Origin: Ruminococcus flavefaciens
GTDB lineage: Bacteria; Bacillota; Clostridia; Oscillospirales; Ruminococcaceae
Reading direction: 5' to 3'
NCBI GenBank assembly: GCA_023667045.1
Contig: JAMPAU010000001.1
Span: 434,159 to 498,158 of the forward strand
DNA length: 64,000 nucleotides
In this document: positions 18,879 through 27,695 of the stretch, in pieces
Position numbering within the stretch: position 1 is the stretch's first letter
Layout: every line of letters begins with the position of its first letter
Notes under the pieces: model-generated
What the model saw: only the letters and a program-made list of their open reading frames with translations
What the model was told of the DNA's origin: nothing
Database searches by the model: none
Program-made: the position numbers and the translations under genes

Positions 18879-19090
18879 TAGACTGATAAAAGATTATAAC
18901 ATATTCAGAAAAAATACAACAAATCATATATTTTTTTAATTCATTATGACGAAAAATTTTCCACTGAAAATATCAGTAATAAATTCATTTAGAAAATTAT
19001 TTTTCTGAATTTATTTTCCGCATAATTACGCATATAATCATATTGTATACTTTATTAATTATTTATATAAGTAATTTTATAACTTTTACG
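18879..19090. other. AT-rich intergenic stretch between divergent genes
   Basis: The 18802-19141 gap holds the divergent promoters listed separately. The rest is very AT-rich; I see no gene, repeat or convincing RNA in it. Confidence 0.6.
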
Positions 19091-19120
19091 TTGTTTACTT
19101 TCACAAATTAGTCGTATAAT
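19091..19120 (+). promoter_or_regulatory. Likely promoter of the XRE regulator gene
   Basis: TTGTTT (19091-19096), 18-bp spacer, perfect TATAAT (19115-19120), 21 bp before the start at 19142. The weak -35 and the location fit a self-regulated gene. Confidence 0.55.
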
Positions 19121-19141
19121 CTGAATTATGAGGTGATAATA

Positions 19142-19480
19142 ATGATACTTAATTACAGACAAATCGGCAAAAATCTTGCAAGACGGCGTAAGGAGCTGAG
19201 ACTTAAACAGTTTGAGGTCTGTGAGCGTGCCGGAATCAATGACAAATACCTTTCCTGCATTGAGACTGCACGCTCTATACCAAGCCTTGAAGTATTCATG
19301 AAACTCTGTTCTGCTCTTGAAACAACTCCCGACCGTATTCTTCTGGGTGCTGTCCGCCAAACAAACTACTCGGAAGAAGATACGACCCTGCTGGAAAAAT
19401 TCAAAAATCTTTCTCCAGACAATAAACGCCTGTGCCTTGCATTCATGAACCTGCTTTCTGATGATTTTCAGAATACATAA
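19142..19480 (+). CDS. XRE-family helix-turn-helix regulator
   Basis: A 112-aa DNA-binding protein with one N-terminal HTH_3 domain (about 4-60: IGKNLARRRKELRLKQFEVCERAGINDKYLS..E). The recognition helix is around NDKYLSCIETARS. The C-terminal 45 residues are helical and may serve for dimerisation. The start at 19142 has GAGGTG six bases upstream; a GTG at 19133 overlaps that site. It is the only plus-strand gene for many kilobases and is convergent with the ABC-F gene, sharing its terminator. Its target is unknown. A copy of the 36-bp intergenic element lies 30 bp downstream. Confidence 0.88.
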   Translation: MILNYRQIGKNLARRRKELRLKQFEVCERAGINDKYLSCIETARSIPSLEVFMKLCSALETTPDRILLGAVRQTNYSEEDTTLLEKFKNLSPDNKRLCLAFMNLLSDDFQNT

Positions 19481-19510
19481 GTCCATGTTTTTATTATACT
19501 CATAATATCA

Positions 19511-19546
19511 GACATACGGCTGTCCGTTCAAAAAAAATTTACAATT
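19511..19546 (+). repeat. 36-bp intergenic element, copy 1
   Basis: GACATACGGCTGTC followed by CGTTC, an A-run and ATTTACAATT. It aligns without gaps to copies at 31861 and 36593. The first 14 bp form an imperfect palindrome here (perfect in copy 2). A terminator stem follows directly. Confidence 0.88.
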
Positions 19547-19554
19547 GAACATAA

Positions 19555-19592
19555 AAAATCCGCTGTCAAAAATAACTCACAGCGGATTTTTA
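19555..19592. terminator. Bidirectional terminator between XRE and ABC-F genes
   Basis: ATCCGCTGT and ACAGCGGAT form a stem with a 12-base loop and are flanked by A-runs on one side and T-runs on the other. It can end both convergent transcripts. Confidence 0.85.
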
Positions 19593-19613
19593 ATTATCAT
19601 TTTATAAAATTAT

Positions 19614-21407
19614 TCAGACCATTTCGCCGTTGCTGATTCTTTCGGCAAGTTCATTTAGATATACCCACCTGTCCATTTTTTCTGCAAGCTGATTTTCTAA
19701 ATTTTCTTTCTCATCGGATAATTCCTGCAATCTTACATAATCAGAAGAACAGGCAGTTATTTCATTCTCGACTGCCTTTATCTTTTCTTCAAGAGCTGAA
19801 ATATCATCGTCAATAGTTTCAAATTCCCTTTGCTCCTTAAAAGAAAATTTAAGTTTTTTCTTTCCTGTGAAAATCCTTTCTTTTTTAGCGGACTGTTTCT
19901 TTTCCTTTGCCGGAGCTTCAGAAAACTGCTGTGCTTTTTCGGCATAGTCGCTGTAATTTCCGTTGTAGCGGTTAATATTTCCGTCGCCTTTGAGTTCCCA
20001 TATTTCAGAGGATATTTTATCAAGAAAATACCTGTCATGAGACACGGCAATAACAGCACCGTCGAAATTATCCAGATAGTCTTCAAGAATTGTGAGAGTA
20101 GCAATATCAAGGTCGTTGGTCGGCTCATCAAGCAGAAGAATATTAGGGGCGGTCATAAGGACTTTCAGAAGATAAAGTCTTTTTCTTTCACCGCCGGAAA
20201 GTTTTTCTATTCTGTTCCACTGAAGTTCGGGAGTAAACAGGAATCTTTCAAGCATTTTAGCGGCTGTAATAGTTCCGTCGGGAGTGCGTATATTTTCAGC
20301 CGTTTCTTTTATGTAGTCTATAACTTTCATGGATAAATCCATACTTTCGCATTCCTGAGAGAAGTAGCCTGTTCTGACAGTTTCGCCGACAGAAATTTCA
20401 CCGCTGTCTGCATTCAGTTCACCGTTTATAATTTTTATCAGCGTACTTTTTCCTGCTCCGTTATGCCCTACAATTCCTATTCTTGCGTTTCTTGGAATTA
20501 TACACGAAAAACCGCTGATAAGATTTTTACCGTCAATGCTTTTTGAGATGTTATCAAGTTCAACAGTTTTCTTTCCGAGCCGTGACGAAACAGACTGCAA
20601 CTGTAGCTTTTCTGTTTCAACGGGCTTTTCTCTGTTTTCAAGTTCATAAAATCTTTCAATTCTGTCCTTTGATTTGGTTCGGCGAGCCTCAGCACCACGC
20701 CTTATCCATTCAAGCTCCTTGCGGTACAGAGTACGGTTTTTGCGTTCTTTAGCTTCTGCATCGGCTTCACGCTGGGCTTTCTGTTCAAGGTACGTGCTGT
20801 AATTCCCGTCATATACGAAAATATTACCTCTGTCAACCTCAACTATCTTTTTGGTAATGCTGTTAAGAAAATACCTGTCGTGAGTTACCATAACTATCGC
20901 ACCACGATATTTTTTTAACTGCTGTTCAAGCAACTGTACGGTTTCATTGTCAATATGGTTTGTAGGCTCATCAAGCAAAAGAACGTCGCTCGGCTGTATC
21001 AGTGCAGCGGCAATACCCGCACGTCTTTTTTCACCGCCGGAGAGAGTACCTATATCCCTTGTGCAGTCTTCTATTCCAAGTTTTCCGAGAATAGCCTTTG
21101 CCTCAAATTCCTTTGATTCCTTTAGGTCTGCCGGAAGATGTTTCATAACCTGCTCAATTATACTGCCGTGTTCTTCAAACTCTGGTATCTGCGGAAGATA
21201 CGAAACCCTGAGACCGTTTGTGCGGACTACCTCACCGCTGTCGGATTCTTCTACACCTGCAAGAATTTTCAGAAGTGTAGACTTGCCAGTGCCGTTTATG
21301 CCTATAATTCCGACCTTATCGCCCTCGTTAAGAAAAAAAGACGCATTATTCAGAACTTTTCGCTCCATATATGTTTTTGAAATATTCTGTGCTGAAAGTA
21401 ATATCAT
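19614..21407 (-). CDS. ABC-F family ATPase (Uup/EttA-type translation factor)
   Basis: A 597-aa soluble protein with two ABC domains and no membrane segments. ABC1 has Walker A GINGTGKST, signature LSGGEKRR and Walker B VLLLDEPTNH; ABC2 has GHNGAGKST, LSGGERKR and ILLLDEPTND. A basic linker with coiled-coil character joins them (about 240-310), and a C-terminal coiled coil (about 520-590) resembles Uup. ABC-F proteins act on the ribosome, either as housekeeping factors or as antibiotic-protection factors; the Uup-like C-terminal coil suggests a housekeeping or branched-DNA/ribosome role. The start at 21407 follows GAGGAG by six bases; longer readings have no ribosome site. It has its own promoter. 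Confidence 0.92.
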   Translation of the reverse strand: MILLSAQNISKTYMERKVLNNASFFLNEGDKVGIIGINGTGKSTLLKILAGVEESDSGEVVRTNGLRVSYLPQIPEFEEHGSIIEQVMKHLPADLKESKEFEAKAILGKLGIEDCTRDIGTLSGGEKRRAGIAAALIQPSDVLLLDEPTNHIDNETVQLLEQQLKKYRGAIVMVTHDRYFLNSITKKIVEVDRGNIFVYDGNYSTYLEQKAQREADAEAKERKNRTLYRKELEWIRRGAEARRTKSKDRIERFYELENREKPVETEKLQLQSVSSRLGKKTVELDNISKSIDGKNLISGFSCIIPRNARIGIVGHNGAGKSTLIKIINGELNADSGEISVGETVRTGYFSQECESMDLSMKVIDYIKETAENIRTPDGTITAAKMLERFLFTPELQWNRIEKLSGGERKRLYLLKVLMTAPNILLLDEPTNDLDIATLTILEDYLDNFDGAVIAVSHDRYFLDKISSEIWELKGDGNINRYNGNYSDYAEKAQQFSEAPAKEKKQSAKKERIFTGKKKLKFSFKEQREFETIDDDISALEEKIKAVENEITACSSDYVRLQELSDEKENLENQLAEKMDRWVYLNELAERISNGEMV

Positions 21408-21459
21408 TTTCTGCTCCTCATTATTGTATTTTTTTAAACTGCTTATATAATATTTTTTA

Positions 21460-21487
21460 TTATAGCATAAATAAACTACAAAATCAA
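21460..21487 (-). promoter_or_regulatory. Promoter of the ABC-F gene
   Basis: Minus strand TTGATT (21487-21482), 16-bp spacer, TATAAT (21465-21460), 52 bp before the start codon. Confidence 0.72.
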
Positions 21488-21495
21488 GCATACAT

Positions 21496-21532
21496 AAAAG
21501 ACCTCCACCGAAAGAATCAGCAGAGGTCTTTT
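21496..21532 (-). terminator. Terminator of the HerA-TerY-like operon
   Basis: AAAAGACCTC (21496-21505) pairs with GAGGTCTTTT (21523-21532). It lies 10 bp after the stop of the last gene of the eight-gene operon and just before the ABC-F promoter. Confidence 0.78.
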
Positions 21533-21542
21533 TATTATAATA

Positions 21543-22532
21543 TCACAGCTTTATTGTGGATATATATTTTTGATTTCTGACTTCAACGAAGTTCAGTTCA
21601 ACAAGCTTTCTGATTTTTCTTTTCAGAAATTTCGGACGTATATAACAGATTTTAGCGGTCTCCTTTAAAGTCCTTTCCGTTTCCAGAGCTTCAAATATCC
21701 TGTCATACGATTTTATCTGACGGCAGATTGTCTCAGAATTTATATTCAGTTTAAGAAACTCAGCCTTTTCTGCCCTGTCCATATTTCTGTAGCACCTGCC
21801 GTGGTCGTTTCTTGAAATAACAATACTGCAATCGTCAGTTGTGGCATTGCGGATAATAGTATTGAAACTTTCCGTAAGCTGATTTTCCAGTAAGTCTGAA
21901 CGCATATAAACCATAAAATTCATGATACGGCTCAGTACTGGTGCAAGCCTGCTATCACGCTTACTGTAAAGGCTTGCTTCAGAACCGTCTGACATAAGCA
22001 CAAAACCGTCGATACTGCCGAGTTTACCCTTGATAAGTTTCATTGACTGAATAACATTTCCAGAAGTTGTGAATATGGTTGTATTGGCAAATTCGCCATT
22101 TTCCGGCTTTGAGGCTACTTTCAGTTCGCCGTCCCTCATATATCCGAGAACACCGTCACCGATATGACACAGTAAATAACGCTCGTCCTTTACGGCAGTA
22201 AAAAGCAGAGTAGAAGCAAGGTCACGGATTCCGCATTCATGTTCTTCTGCGAGTTCCGCAAGCTGACAGCGGATTTCTTCAATGAGACTTTTTTTGACTG
22301 CCACGCCGTCCGGATTTGAATAATAGTCATCAAAATTTTCAGTCAGAATATTGCATACATGGGCAGTAACTCTTTCTGCACCATAATGTGAAAACTTCGC
22401 TGAACCTGCACCGTCGGCAAGGGCTGTAGCTACAACTCCGTTCTTCTCGACAGAAAAAGTTTTGTCCTGACACGGAATGTCATTTGAAATATGACTGCGA
22501 CCCTGTACGGCACACTTAATGATATTCCACAT
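21543..22532 (-). CDS. PP2C-family phosphatase with C-terminal winged helix (TerY-P triad)
   Basis: A 329-aa PPM phosphatase of the divergent PPM_2 type. Visible motifs are CQDKTF near the N-terminus, the metal aspartate in ALADGAGSAKFSH, CHIGDGVLGYM, LMSDGSEAS and TTDDCSIVI. The C-terminal 75 residues form a helix-turn-helix-like segment (FEALETERTLKETAKICYIRPKF...KLVELNFVEV) that could bind DNA. In TerY-P systems a VWA protein, a PP2C phosphatase and a kinase with zinc ribbons are encoded together; this is the phosphatase member, last in the operon and 12 bp after the second VWA gene. It should reverse phosphorylation by the PIN-kinase. The HTH tail is inferred from pattern only. Confidence 0.85.
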   Translation of the reverse strand: MWNIIKCAVQGRSHISNDIPCQDKTFSVEKNGVVATALADGAGSAKFSHYGAERVTAHVCNILTENFDDYYSNPDGVAVKKSLIEEIRCQLAELAEEHECGIRDLASTLLFTAVKDERYLLCHIGDGVLGYMRDGELKVASKPENGEFANTTIFTTSGNVIQSMKLIKGKLGSIDGFVLMSDGSEASLYSKRDSRLAPVLSRIMNFMVYMRSDLLENQLTESFNTIIRNATTDDCSIVISRNDHGRCYRNMDRAEKAEFLKLNINSETICRQIKSYDRIFEALETERTLKETAKICYIRPKFLKRKIRKLVELNFVEVRNQKYISTIKL

Positions 22533-22544
22533 ATATATCTCCTT

Positions 22545-23321
22545 TTAATTATACAGATTGTCCCAGCCCTCTGCCCATACATCCGGAGAGTCAAGATTTA
22601 CTCTCTCACCTGGAACAGACTGTGAAGTTCTTGAAACGCTTTTGCCGAGCCATTCAAAAAACTCCTGAAATTTAAGTCCCTGAAGTTTAAGGGGCGAGCG
22701 TTTCGGAGATAAACTGCTCAATGCACTTTTATCTGCCTCGTTGCCTATACCTATAGCAAATACAGTGAGTTTTCTGTTGTTTGTCATTTCTGTTATTCTG
22801 TCAATGGCTCTTTGCATTTCAGCTGTTGAACCATTCGGCACTCCGTCAGACATGATAACAAGCCAAGGCTGATAGTAGTCAACGCCCTTATCCTTGTATT
22901 CCTGCTTACATTTTTCAAGAAGGTCAAGAGCAAGATTCACGCCCTCGCCCATTGCAGTAGAGCCTTGAGCGTCAAGTTTCGGCACTTCACCCTGACGTTC
23001 AATATTTGCAAAGTCAAGTATACACGATGCAGAATTATTGAAAGTAACGATACATATTTCTGCGGAATTTTTTGCCACGTCGTCTGCTTTTATTGCTTCA
23101 TAAAAAAGCTCAATGCCTTTCTGTAACTCATCAATGCGGGTTGTACCGCCGGTTACGACTTCCCATTCTCTGCCATCCTCGAATACAGTTTCACCAGTCG
23201 GCACACAGTTGCCCTCAACTGCACACATAGAACCGCTTGTATCAAGACAAAGACAAATCGGCACTCTTGTAGTGGGATTTTCTTCAAGGTCTTTTTCTCT
23301 GAATAATAAATAATTGTCCAT
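22545..23321 (-). CDS. TerY-like VWA protein (second copy)
   Basis: A 258-aa cytoplasmic von Willebrand A domain protein. The MIDAS metal site is complete: LDTSGSM (DxSxS), the threonine in GGTT/GSTAMGEG, and the aspartate in VIMSDGVPNGS. Compared with the neighbouring paralogue it carries an insertion of about 27 residues just after the MIDAS loop (about 33-60) with a pair of cysteines. TerY proteins are single VWA domains that work with a kinase and a PP2C phosphatase in the predicted tellurium/stress-type TerY-P module. The two VWA genes lie in tandem, 38 bp apart, and are clearly duplicates (shared DYYQPWLV, RKLTVF.IGIG, SQSVPGE/SQSIPGE blocks). Confidence 0.9.
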   Translation of the reverse strand: MDNYLLFREKDLEENPTTRVPICLCLDTSGSMCAVEGNCVPTGETVFEDGREWEVVTGGTTRIDELQKGIELFYEAIKADDVAKNSAEICIVTFNNSASCILDFANIERQGEVPKLDAQGSTAMGEGVNLALDLLEKCKQEYKDKGVDYYQPWLVIMSDGVPNGSTAEMQRAIDRITEMTNNRKLTVFAIGIGNEADKSALSSLSPKRSPLKLQGLKFQEFFEWLGKSVSRTSQSVPGERVNLDSPDVWAEGWDNLYN

Positions 23322-23359
23322 AATTTTACCTCCACAATCTAAAAATAATTAAAACGAAA

Positions 23360-24043
23360 TTACAGCTCTGCCCAGTCTTTCATGCCCTCAATATCAAGCT
23401 TTATAAACTCACCCGGTATGGACTGAGAAGTTGTCGAAACGCTTTTACTGAGCCATGAAAAGAACTTACTGAAATTAAGTCCTATAAGGTGTACGGGCTT
23501 ACGGTTAGGGGAAAACCTTTCAAGCACTTTCATATCTGCACCCGAACCGATTCCGATAGGAAAAACAGTCAGCTTTCTGCCCTTGACAAGTTCAACTGTT
23601 CTGTTGACTGCCCTGTTAAGTTCAGAAGAACTTCCGTTAGGTTCTCCGTCGGTCATGAGAACAAGCCAAGGCTGATAGTAGTCAACGCCCTTATCTCTGT
23701 ATTCGTTTTTTCTTTTTTCAAGCATATCGAGAGCCATGTTTACCGCCTCGCCCATAGGCGTACCGCCTGTTGCACTGAATGACGGGGGATTAGGCTGTAA
23801 TTCAAGGCTTGAAAAATCTGATTCACATTTTGCCTTTCCGCCGAATGTAACAACGCTTATTTCAGCGGAATACAGAGCCGTTTCATCGTCTTTTATAGCG
23901 TCGTAAAAAAGCTTAACGCCGTCATTGAGTTCTCTAATGGGACTTCCCTGCATAGAACCGCTTATATCAAGGCACAGACAAACCGGTACTCTGGGAGTAG
24001 GATTATTTATTAGGTCTTCCATTCTAATAAAATCATCAATCAT
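23360..24043 (-). CDS. TerY-like VWA protein (first copy)
   Basis: A 227-aa VWA domain with an intact MIDAS (LDISGSM, TGGTPMGEA, LMTDGEPNGS). It is closest to TerY of the TerY-P triad. It probably binds a phosphorylated or metal-dependent partner. The gene begins 18 bp after the kinase stop and is followed by its longer paralogue. Both share the C-terminal FSKFFSWLSKSVSTTSQS-type ending, which is typical of this family rather than of secreted VWA proteins. There is no signal peptide, so it acts in the cytoplasm. Confidence 0.9.
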   Translation of the reverse strand: MIDDFIRMEDLINNPTPRVPVCLCLDISGSMQGSPIRELNDGVKLFYDAIKDDETALYSAEISVVTFGGKAKCESDFSSLELQPNPPSFSATGGTPMGEAVNMALDMLEKRKNEYRDKGVDYYQPWLVLMTDGEPNGSSSELNRAVNRTVELVKGRKLTVFPIGIGSGADMKVLERFSPNRKPVHLIGLNFSKFFSWLSKSVSTTSQSIPGEFIKLDIEGMKDWAEL

Positions 24044-24061
24044 TATAATATCTCCTTTCTG

Positions 24062-26368
24062 TCAGTCAGAAAATTCAGACTGCATATATCTGACCATTTT
24101 TATATAAAGTTTTTTGCAGTTTTCATATTTTTCATTATAAATCATTTCAATGCATTGACTTATGTAGTCATTCCAGAGGATTTCACAGTATTCGCTGTAG
24201 CGTGGCGAATCCGTCATCTTTTCCACAATCTGAGGTGCATTGTCATAATACTCTGAAATAAGTTCTTTGCCGTCGGGCTGATTTATAAGCCAGTTGTCAC
24301 GGTAGTTTCTCATTGTCTGCATTTCCATGCAGTCGTCAGCAAGACCATAATACTCGCAGACGGCTGTAGTGATAAAACACCCGCCCTTGTTATTATTTCC
24401 GGACGTATTATTAGTACTATAAGTATTATATGTCGGAATACTTCTTGAAGACTTTCCGCTGTTGCCACGACAGTTTTTACATCTCTTAGGTATGTCAAGA
24501 CCTTTCTGTCTAAAGTAATCGTATTCTGAATTAGTAATTTCAAATCTTGTACCGCAGTCCACGCACCGACTTGAAGTATAAACTTCTTGTCTCCATTCAA
24601 AGCACTCCGGACAGTATTCATGTTTCTTAGAATGTGTTACATATTTCTGACGGTTTGTATATATTATTTTTTTACCGCACCTTGCACATTTATACTCATC
24701 GCCCTTTTTCAGACAGTCATTACAGTAGCCGTTTGTACTTCTTGATTCGTCAATTTCCTGTTTACACAGCTTACAGGTAATATATGTTGCTTTAGGATTT
24801 TTCTTGAAACGTGTCGGATATAGTTCTTCTGACATAGAATCCTGTTTTCCCATTGTGCCGTTGTCAAGCAGGTCAAGGTAGTATCTGAAATAAGCGAGCC
24901 ATGTTTTTACATCAAGACGGTTTTTTTCGGTTGAGTGTGCCTCGCCTTTCTTGAAAGTCGTATAAAAAGCCTCTTTAAGCTGATATGTAAGATGACTCCA
25001 CATGAAACGCCACGGACCGTCAGGGACTTTGCCGTTCTTTTTCTGACCGAAAGGATAAGAGAAGTCCATATTGATAATATTGGCGATAGGGTCTTCTCCG
25101 CCTTGCTGTGAATAGGGAGGCTTACCAGGGAGCATAATCATAAAAAGCAGAGTGGCAACGGCAAAGTTTTCATTGCCCATTGTTCTTAAAAATTCAGAAA
25201 AATGCCGTCTTTGTATTTCCGGTGCAGTAAAATTGACAGTACCGACAGGACACGGAAAATCTTCAATCTGGTAGCTGTCAGTATCAACAAAATATACTTC
25301 CTTTGTCGATACAACAAGAATGTTGGCAGGGTTTATATCGCCCATAATAATATTTCTGTCGTGCAGATAGTCTATTTTTTCAAGGATAGTGACGCATAAC
25401 TCAACAGTGTCACGTTTTTTCCATTTCGGGAAATTTTTCTGAAAAAGAGGTTTTATAAAGATACTTTTCTGCAATTCCTTGCCCTTTGCTGTGGGCATAA
25501 GAAAGCCTACAAACTGTTTCTGAGCGTTATATATTACATCAACCGGATAACACACGCCCTTACAGTCAATTTTCTTTGTAAGCATACGCATTATTTTTTC
25601 CTGCTTACGTCTTGTTATATTTTCTTTTTTATATATTTTTGCGACAAATGGCGTATTTGTTGAATAAATAACCGCCTCACCGCCTGCTCCGAGTTCCTTT
25701 GTAAGACGTATAGCACCGTGAGAAGTATACACGGTATCGTTTTCTTTAGGCAGAGAGGAAATATTAAGCCTGTCGTCCTTTATACTTGTAACATTTTTAC
25801 ATACTTTAAATTTTTCGTCTTCTGAAATATTTTCTGACTGTACATTATTCATTTCAGTACTGCGTGACGTATTTTTTACGCTGAAATCAGTAAGGCGACC
25901 GTCTTTTCCGATTTTTCTGACCTGAACCGGCTTAGCTTTTACTGACTTTATTGAATTGAGATTTTCAACATCTGATGCAAGTTTCTTATCTTGAGTAATA
26001 AGAAAAAGCTTATGATTCATTCTGTGTTTCATAAATACAGACAGAAAAACATTATCGGCGAAATTATCGCTTTTTTCCCCTCGCACCTCAATAAGACCGC
26101 CTTTCAGAAGTTTCTGAAGTGCTTTCAGACATTCTTCTGCCCGCTTTGAAAGAGAAGCGTTGCTTGCATTAACATAGTGTTTCTGTACTTCTTCAATACA
26201 ACGCATGGGGACAATGATTTTCTTCTGATATGTATGAAGCAAAGGAATGACATTCTGCCAAAATACAATCGACTGCGGTTCTAACAAACTGCACGTATCA
26301 ATAAAGATAATCTGCTCTTTTACAATCTTTTCCAACTCATGCTTATATGAATCATTTATTTCCGACAT
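24062..26368 (-). CDS. PIN domain - protein kinase - zinc ribbon - CFITTA fusion protein
   Basis: A 768-aa multidomain protein. Residues 1-150 are a PIN-like nuclease domain (IIFIDTCSLL with the first acidic residue, LFLITQDKKLA near the end). Residues about 215-480 are a kinase of the TerY-P type: glycine loop ELGAGGEAVIY, lysine in FVAKIYKK, catalytic loop IMGDINPANILV (HRD replaced by MGD) and FVDTDSYQI in place of DFG, a form typical of this kinase group. Residues about 535-650 hold several CxxC pairs (CKLCKQ, CNDCLKK, CARCGKK, CPECFE, CVDCGTR, CKNCRG), which should bind zinc. The C-terminus (about 660-768) is a CFITTA-type domain. It is the central signalling protein of the operon. PIN activity is not certain because the middle acidic residues are unclear. 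Confidence 0.88.
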   Translation of the reverse strand: MSEINDSYKHELEKIVKEQIIFIDTCSLLEPQSIVFWQNVIPLLHTYQKKIIVPMRCIEEVQKHYVNASNASLSKRAEECLKALQKLLKGGLIEVRGEKSDNFADNVFLSVFMKHRMNHKLFLITQDKKLASDVENLNSIKSVKAKPVQVRKIGKDGRLTDFSVKNTSRSTEMNNVQSENISEDEKFKVCKNVTSIKDDRLNISSLPKENDTVYTSHGAIRLTKELGAGGEAVIYSTNTPFVAKIYKKENITRRKQEKIMRMLTKKIDCKGVCYPVDVIYNAQKQFVGFLMPTAKGKELQKSIFIKPLFQKNFPKWKKRDTVELCVTILEKIDYLHDRNIIMGDINPANILVVSTKEVYFVDTDSYQIEDFPCPVGTVNFTAPEIQRRHFSEFLRTMGNENFAVATLLFMIMLPGKPPYSQQGGEDPIANIINMDFSYPFGQKKNGKVPDGPWRFMWSHLTYQLKEAFYTTFKKGEAHSTEKNRLDVKTWLAYFRYYLDLLDNGTMGKQDSMSEELYPTRFKKNPKATYITCKLCKQEIDESRSTNGYCNDCLKKGDEYKCARCGKKIIYTNRQKYVTHSKKHEYCPECFEWRQEVYTSSRCVDCGTRFEITNSEYDYFRQKGLDIPKRCKNCRGNSGKSSRSIPTYNTYSTNNTSGNNNKGGCFITTAVCEYYGLADDCMEMQTMRNYRDNWLINQPDGKELISEYYDNAPQIVEKMTDSPRYSEYCEILWNDYISQCIEMIYNEKYENCKKLYIKMVRYMQSEFSD

Positions 26369-26403
26369 TTTTCACACTCCTTAAAACATTATTTCTGCAT
26401 TTT

Positions 26404-26853
26404 TCAGTCATATTCTGCCAGACTTCCGTCTTCCGCTATCTTTGCTGTCTTTACACAATACATATCTGTAATATTTATATCTCTGATATTTTCCGCAAGC
26501 ATTATATCCTGTGTAATCAGAAGAAGATTACAATTCACGCACAATTTTTCAAACAACGACACAAAGGAAATATCTGAGGGTTTTATTTCCTTGTTGCCAA
26601 GCACTTCTATGAAACCGTCGCCAAGCAGTTCACGGAGCTTTTTCAGACAGTCCCCTGCACGCTGTGAAAAAGATTCATTTTTTCTGCTGTAATAAATTTT
26701 ACGCATTTCATCAATACAGCAGACAGGAACAATAACTTTTTTTCCGTACTTACTAAGAAAAGGAATGATATTTTCCCAGAATAAATCTGACTGAGAGTTA
26801 AGCAGACTGCACGTATCAATAAAAATGATGTAGTCTTTTACATAGTTTTCCAT
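26404..26853 (-). CDS. Stand-alone PIN-like nuclease domain protein
   Basis: A 149-aa protein that closely resembles the N-terminal 150 residues of the kinase encoded next to it: IIFIDTCSLL, FWENIIPFL, KKVIVPVCCIDEM, RAGDCLKKLREL and LLLITQD align one to one. PIN domains are metal-dependent RNases, often toxins. The first aspartate (IDTCS), an acidic residue after the central hydrophobic strand (CIDEM) and the late aspartate (TQD) are present. It has no antitoxin partner next to it, so regulation by the linked kinase or pairing with the kinase PIN domain is more likely than a simple toxin-antitoxin pair. Gaps are 35 bp downstream and 6 bp upstream. Confidence 0.82.
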   Translation of the reverse strand: MENYVKDYIIFIDTCSLLNSQSDLFWENIIPFLSKYGKKVIVPVCCIDEMRKIYYSRKNESFSQRAGDCLKKLRELLGDGFIEVLGNKEIKPSDISFVSLFEKLCVNCNLLLITQDIMLAENIRDINITDMYCVKTAKIAEDGSLAEYD

Positions 26854-26859
26854 AGATTA

Positions 26860-27693
26860 TCACCCTTTATTACTGGACTGCCAGTACTCCAAAGAATTTT
26901 TATCAGCATACAGGAAACTGATTTTTCTTTTAATATTGCGTATTCTTTTCTTTATATCGCTTGCAATAGTACTTTGATTTGTAACAAATACAATGTCTTT
27001 TCTTGATTTTTCTTTATTTTTATCCTTTACTTTTTCAAGAATACAGCACAAGGCACTGTTAAGGTCTTTATCTTCTTTTGTACCGCACGCACGCCATAAA
27101 CTCCGGTACTTATTCAGCATTTGCTTTTTTAATTTTGATTCGTCAGATTTATCATTATTGAGATTATTTACTTCAAAAAAACTTATAATCACAGGTTTAT
27201 TTTTAAGTATCTCCACAAGAGAACCAAACCACACAGAACTGCACATTTTACAGAAAGAATCAACAGTCATAACAACAATATTGTTGTTAAAAATATCTTC
27301 ATTAGCAATAACACTGCTCCTGCGTATATACATTCTGTAAGGAACACCGCATATCTTTAAACTGGAAAAAACAGCACCGGAAATATTATTAAATCCTATT
27401 TTCTGAGATATAAAACTTTTAAGTGCATTTTCCGTCCATGAAGTACCTACTGGAGAATGGATAATCTTATACGGAAAGTTAGTTTTTTCTGGGAGAATAA
27501 AAAGTAAATCTGCAATATCCATACTCTCACAGAAAGCAGTCTCTCTTGCCCATTTTTTCCAGAAATCAAGGTCGTTTGCCCTTAAAAAATTTTTGTCGTC
27601 AAAGATTACCCTGTCAAAAATATTATTGTTTCTTTTCAGAAAACAATGTATATTATTGTTTAGCTGAACAAATGCATATCTTAAATCCGGCAT
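26860..27693 (-). CDS. Hypothetical protein of the HerA-TerY-like operon
   Basis: I do not recognise this 277-aa protein. It is basic, AT-rich in sequence, and has alternating hydrophobic strands and helices suggesting an alpha/beta fold (IADLLFILPEK, NNIVVMTVDSF, NKPVIISFFEV, RKDIVFVTNQ), with no signal peptide or transmembrane helix. The pattern of strand ends recalls actin-like or RNase H-like ATPases (first strand AFVQLNNN, later GAVFSSLKICG), but the key acidic residues cannot be placed, so no function is given. It sits 2 bp after the hydrophobic protein gene and 6 bp before the PIN gene; coupling is tight, which makes it a core member of the system. Confidence 0.7.
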   Translation of the reverse strand: MPDLRYAFVQLNNNIHCFLKRNNNIFDRVIFDDKNFLRANDLDFWKKWARETAFCESMDIADLLFILPEKTNFPYKIIHSPVGTSWTENALKSFISQKIGFNNISGAVFSSLKICGVPYRMYIRRSSVIANEDIFNNNIVVMTVDSFCKMCSSVWFGSLVEILKNKPVIISFFEVNNLNNDKSDESKLKKQMLNKYRSLWRACGTKEDKDLNSALCCILEKVKDKNKEKSRKDIVFVTNQSTIASDIKKRIRNIKRKISFLYADKNSLEYWQSSNKG

Positions 27694-27695
27694 AA

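Noticed and set aside
26404-26853. PIN protein considered as a VapC toxin with an antitoxin
   Set aside because: No small antitoxin gene is adjacent; the flanking genes are large and co-transcribed.
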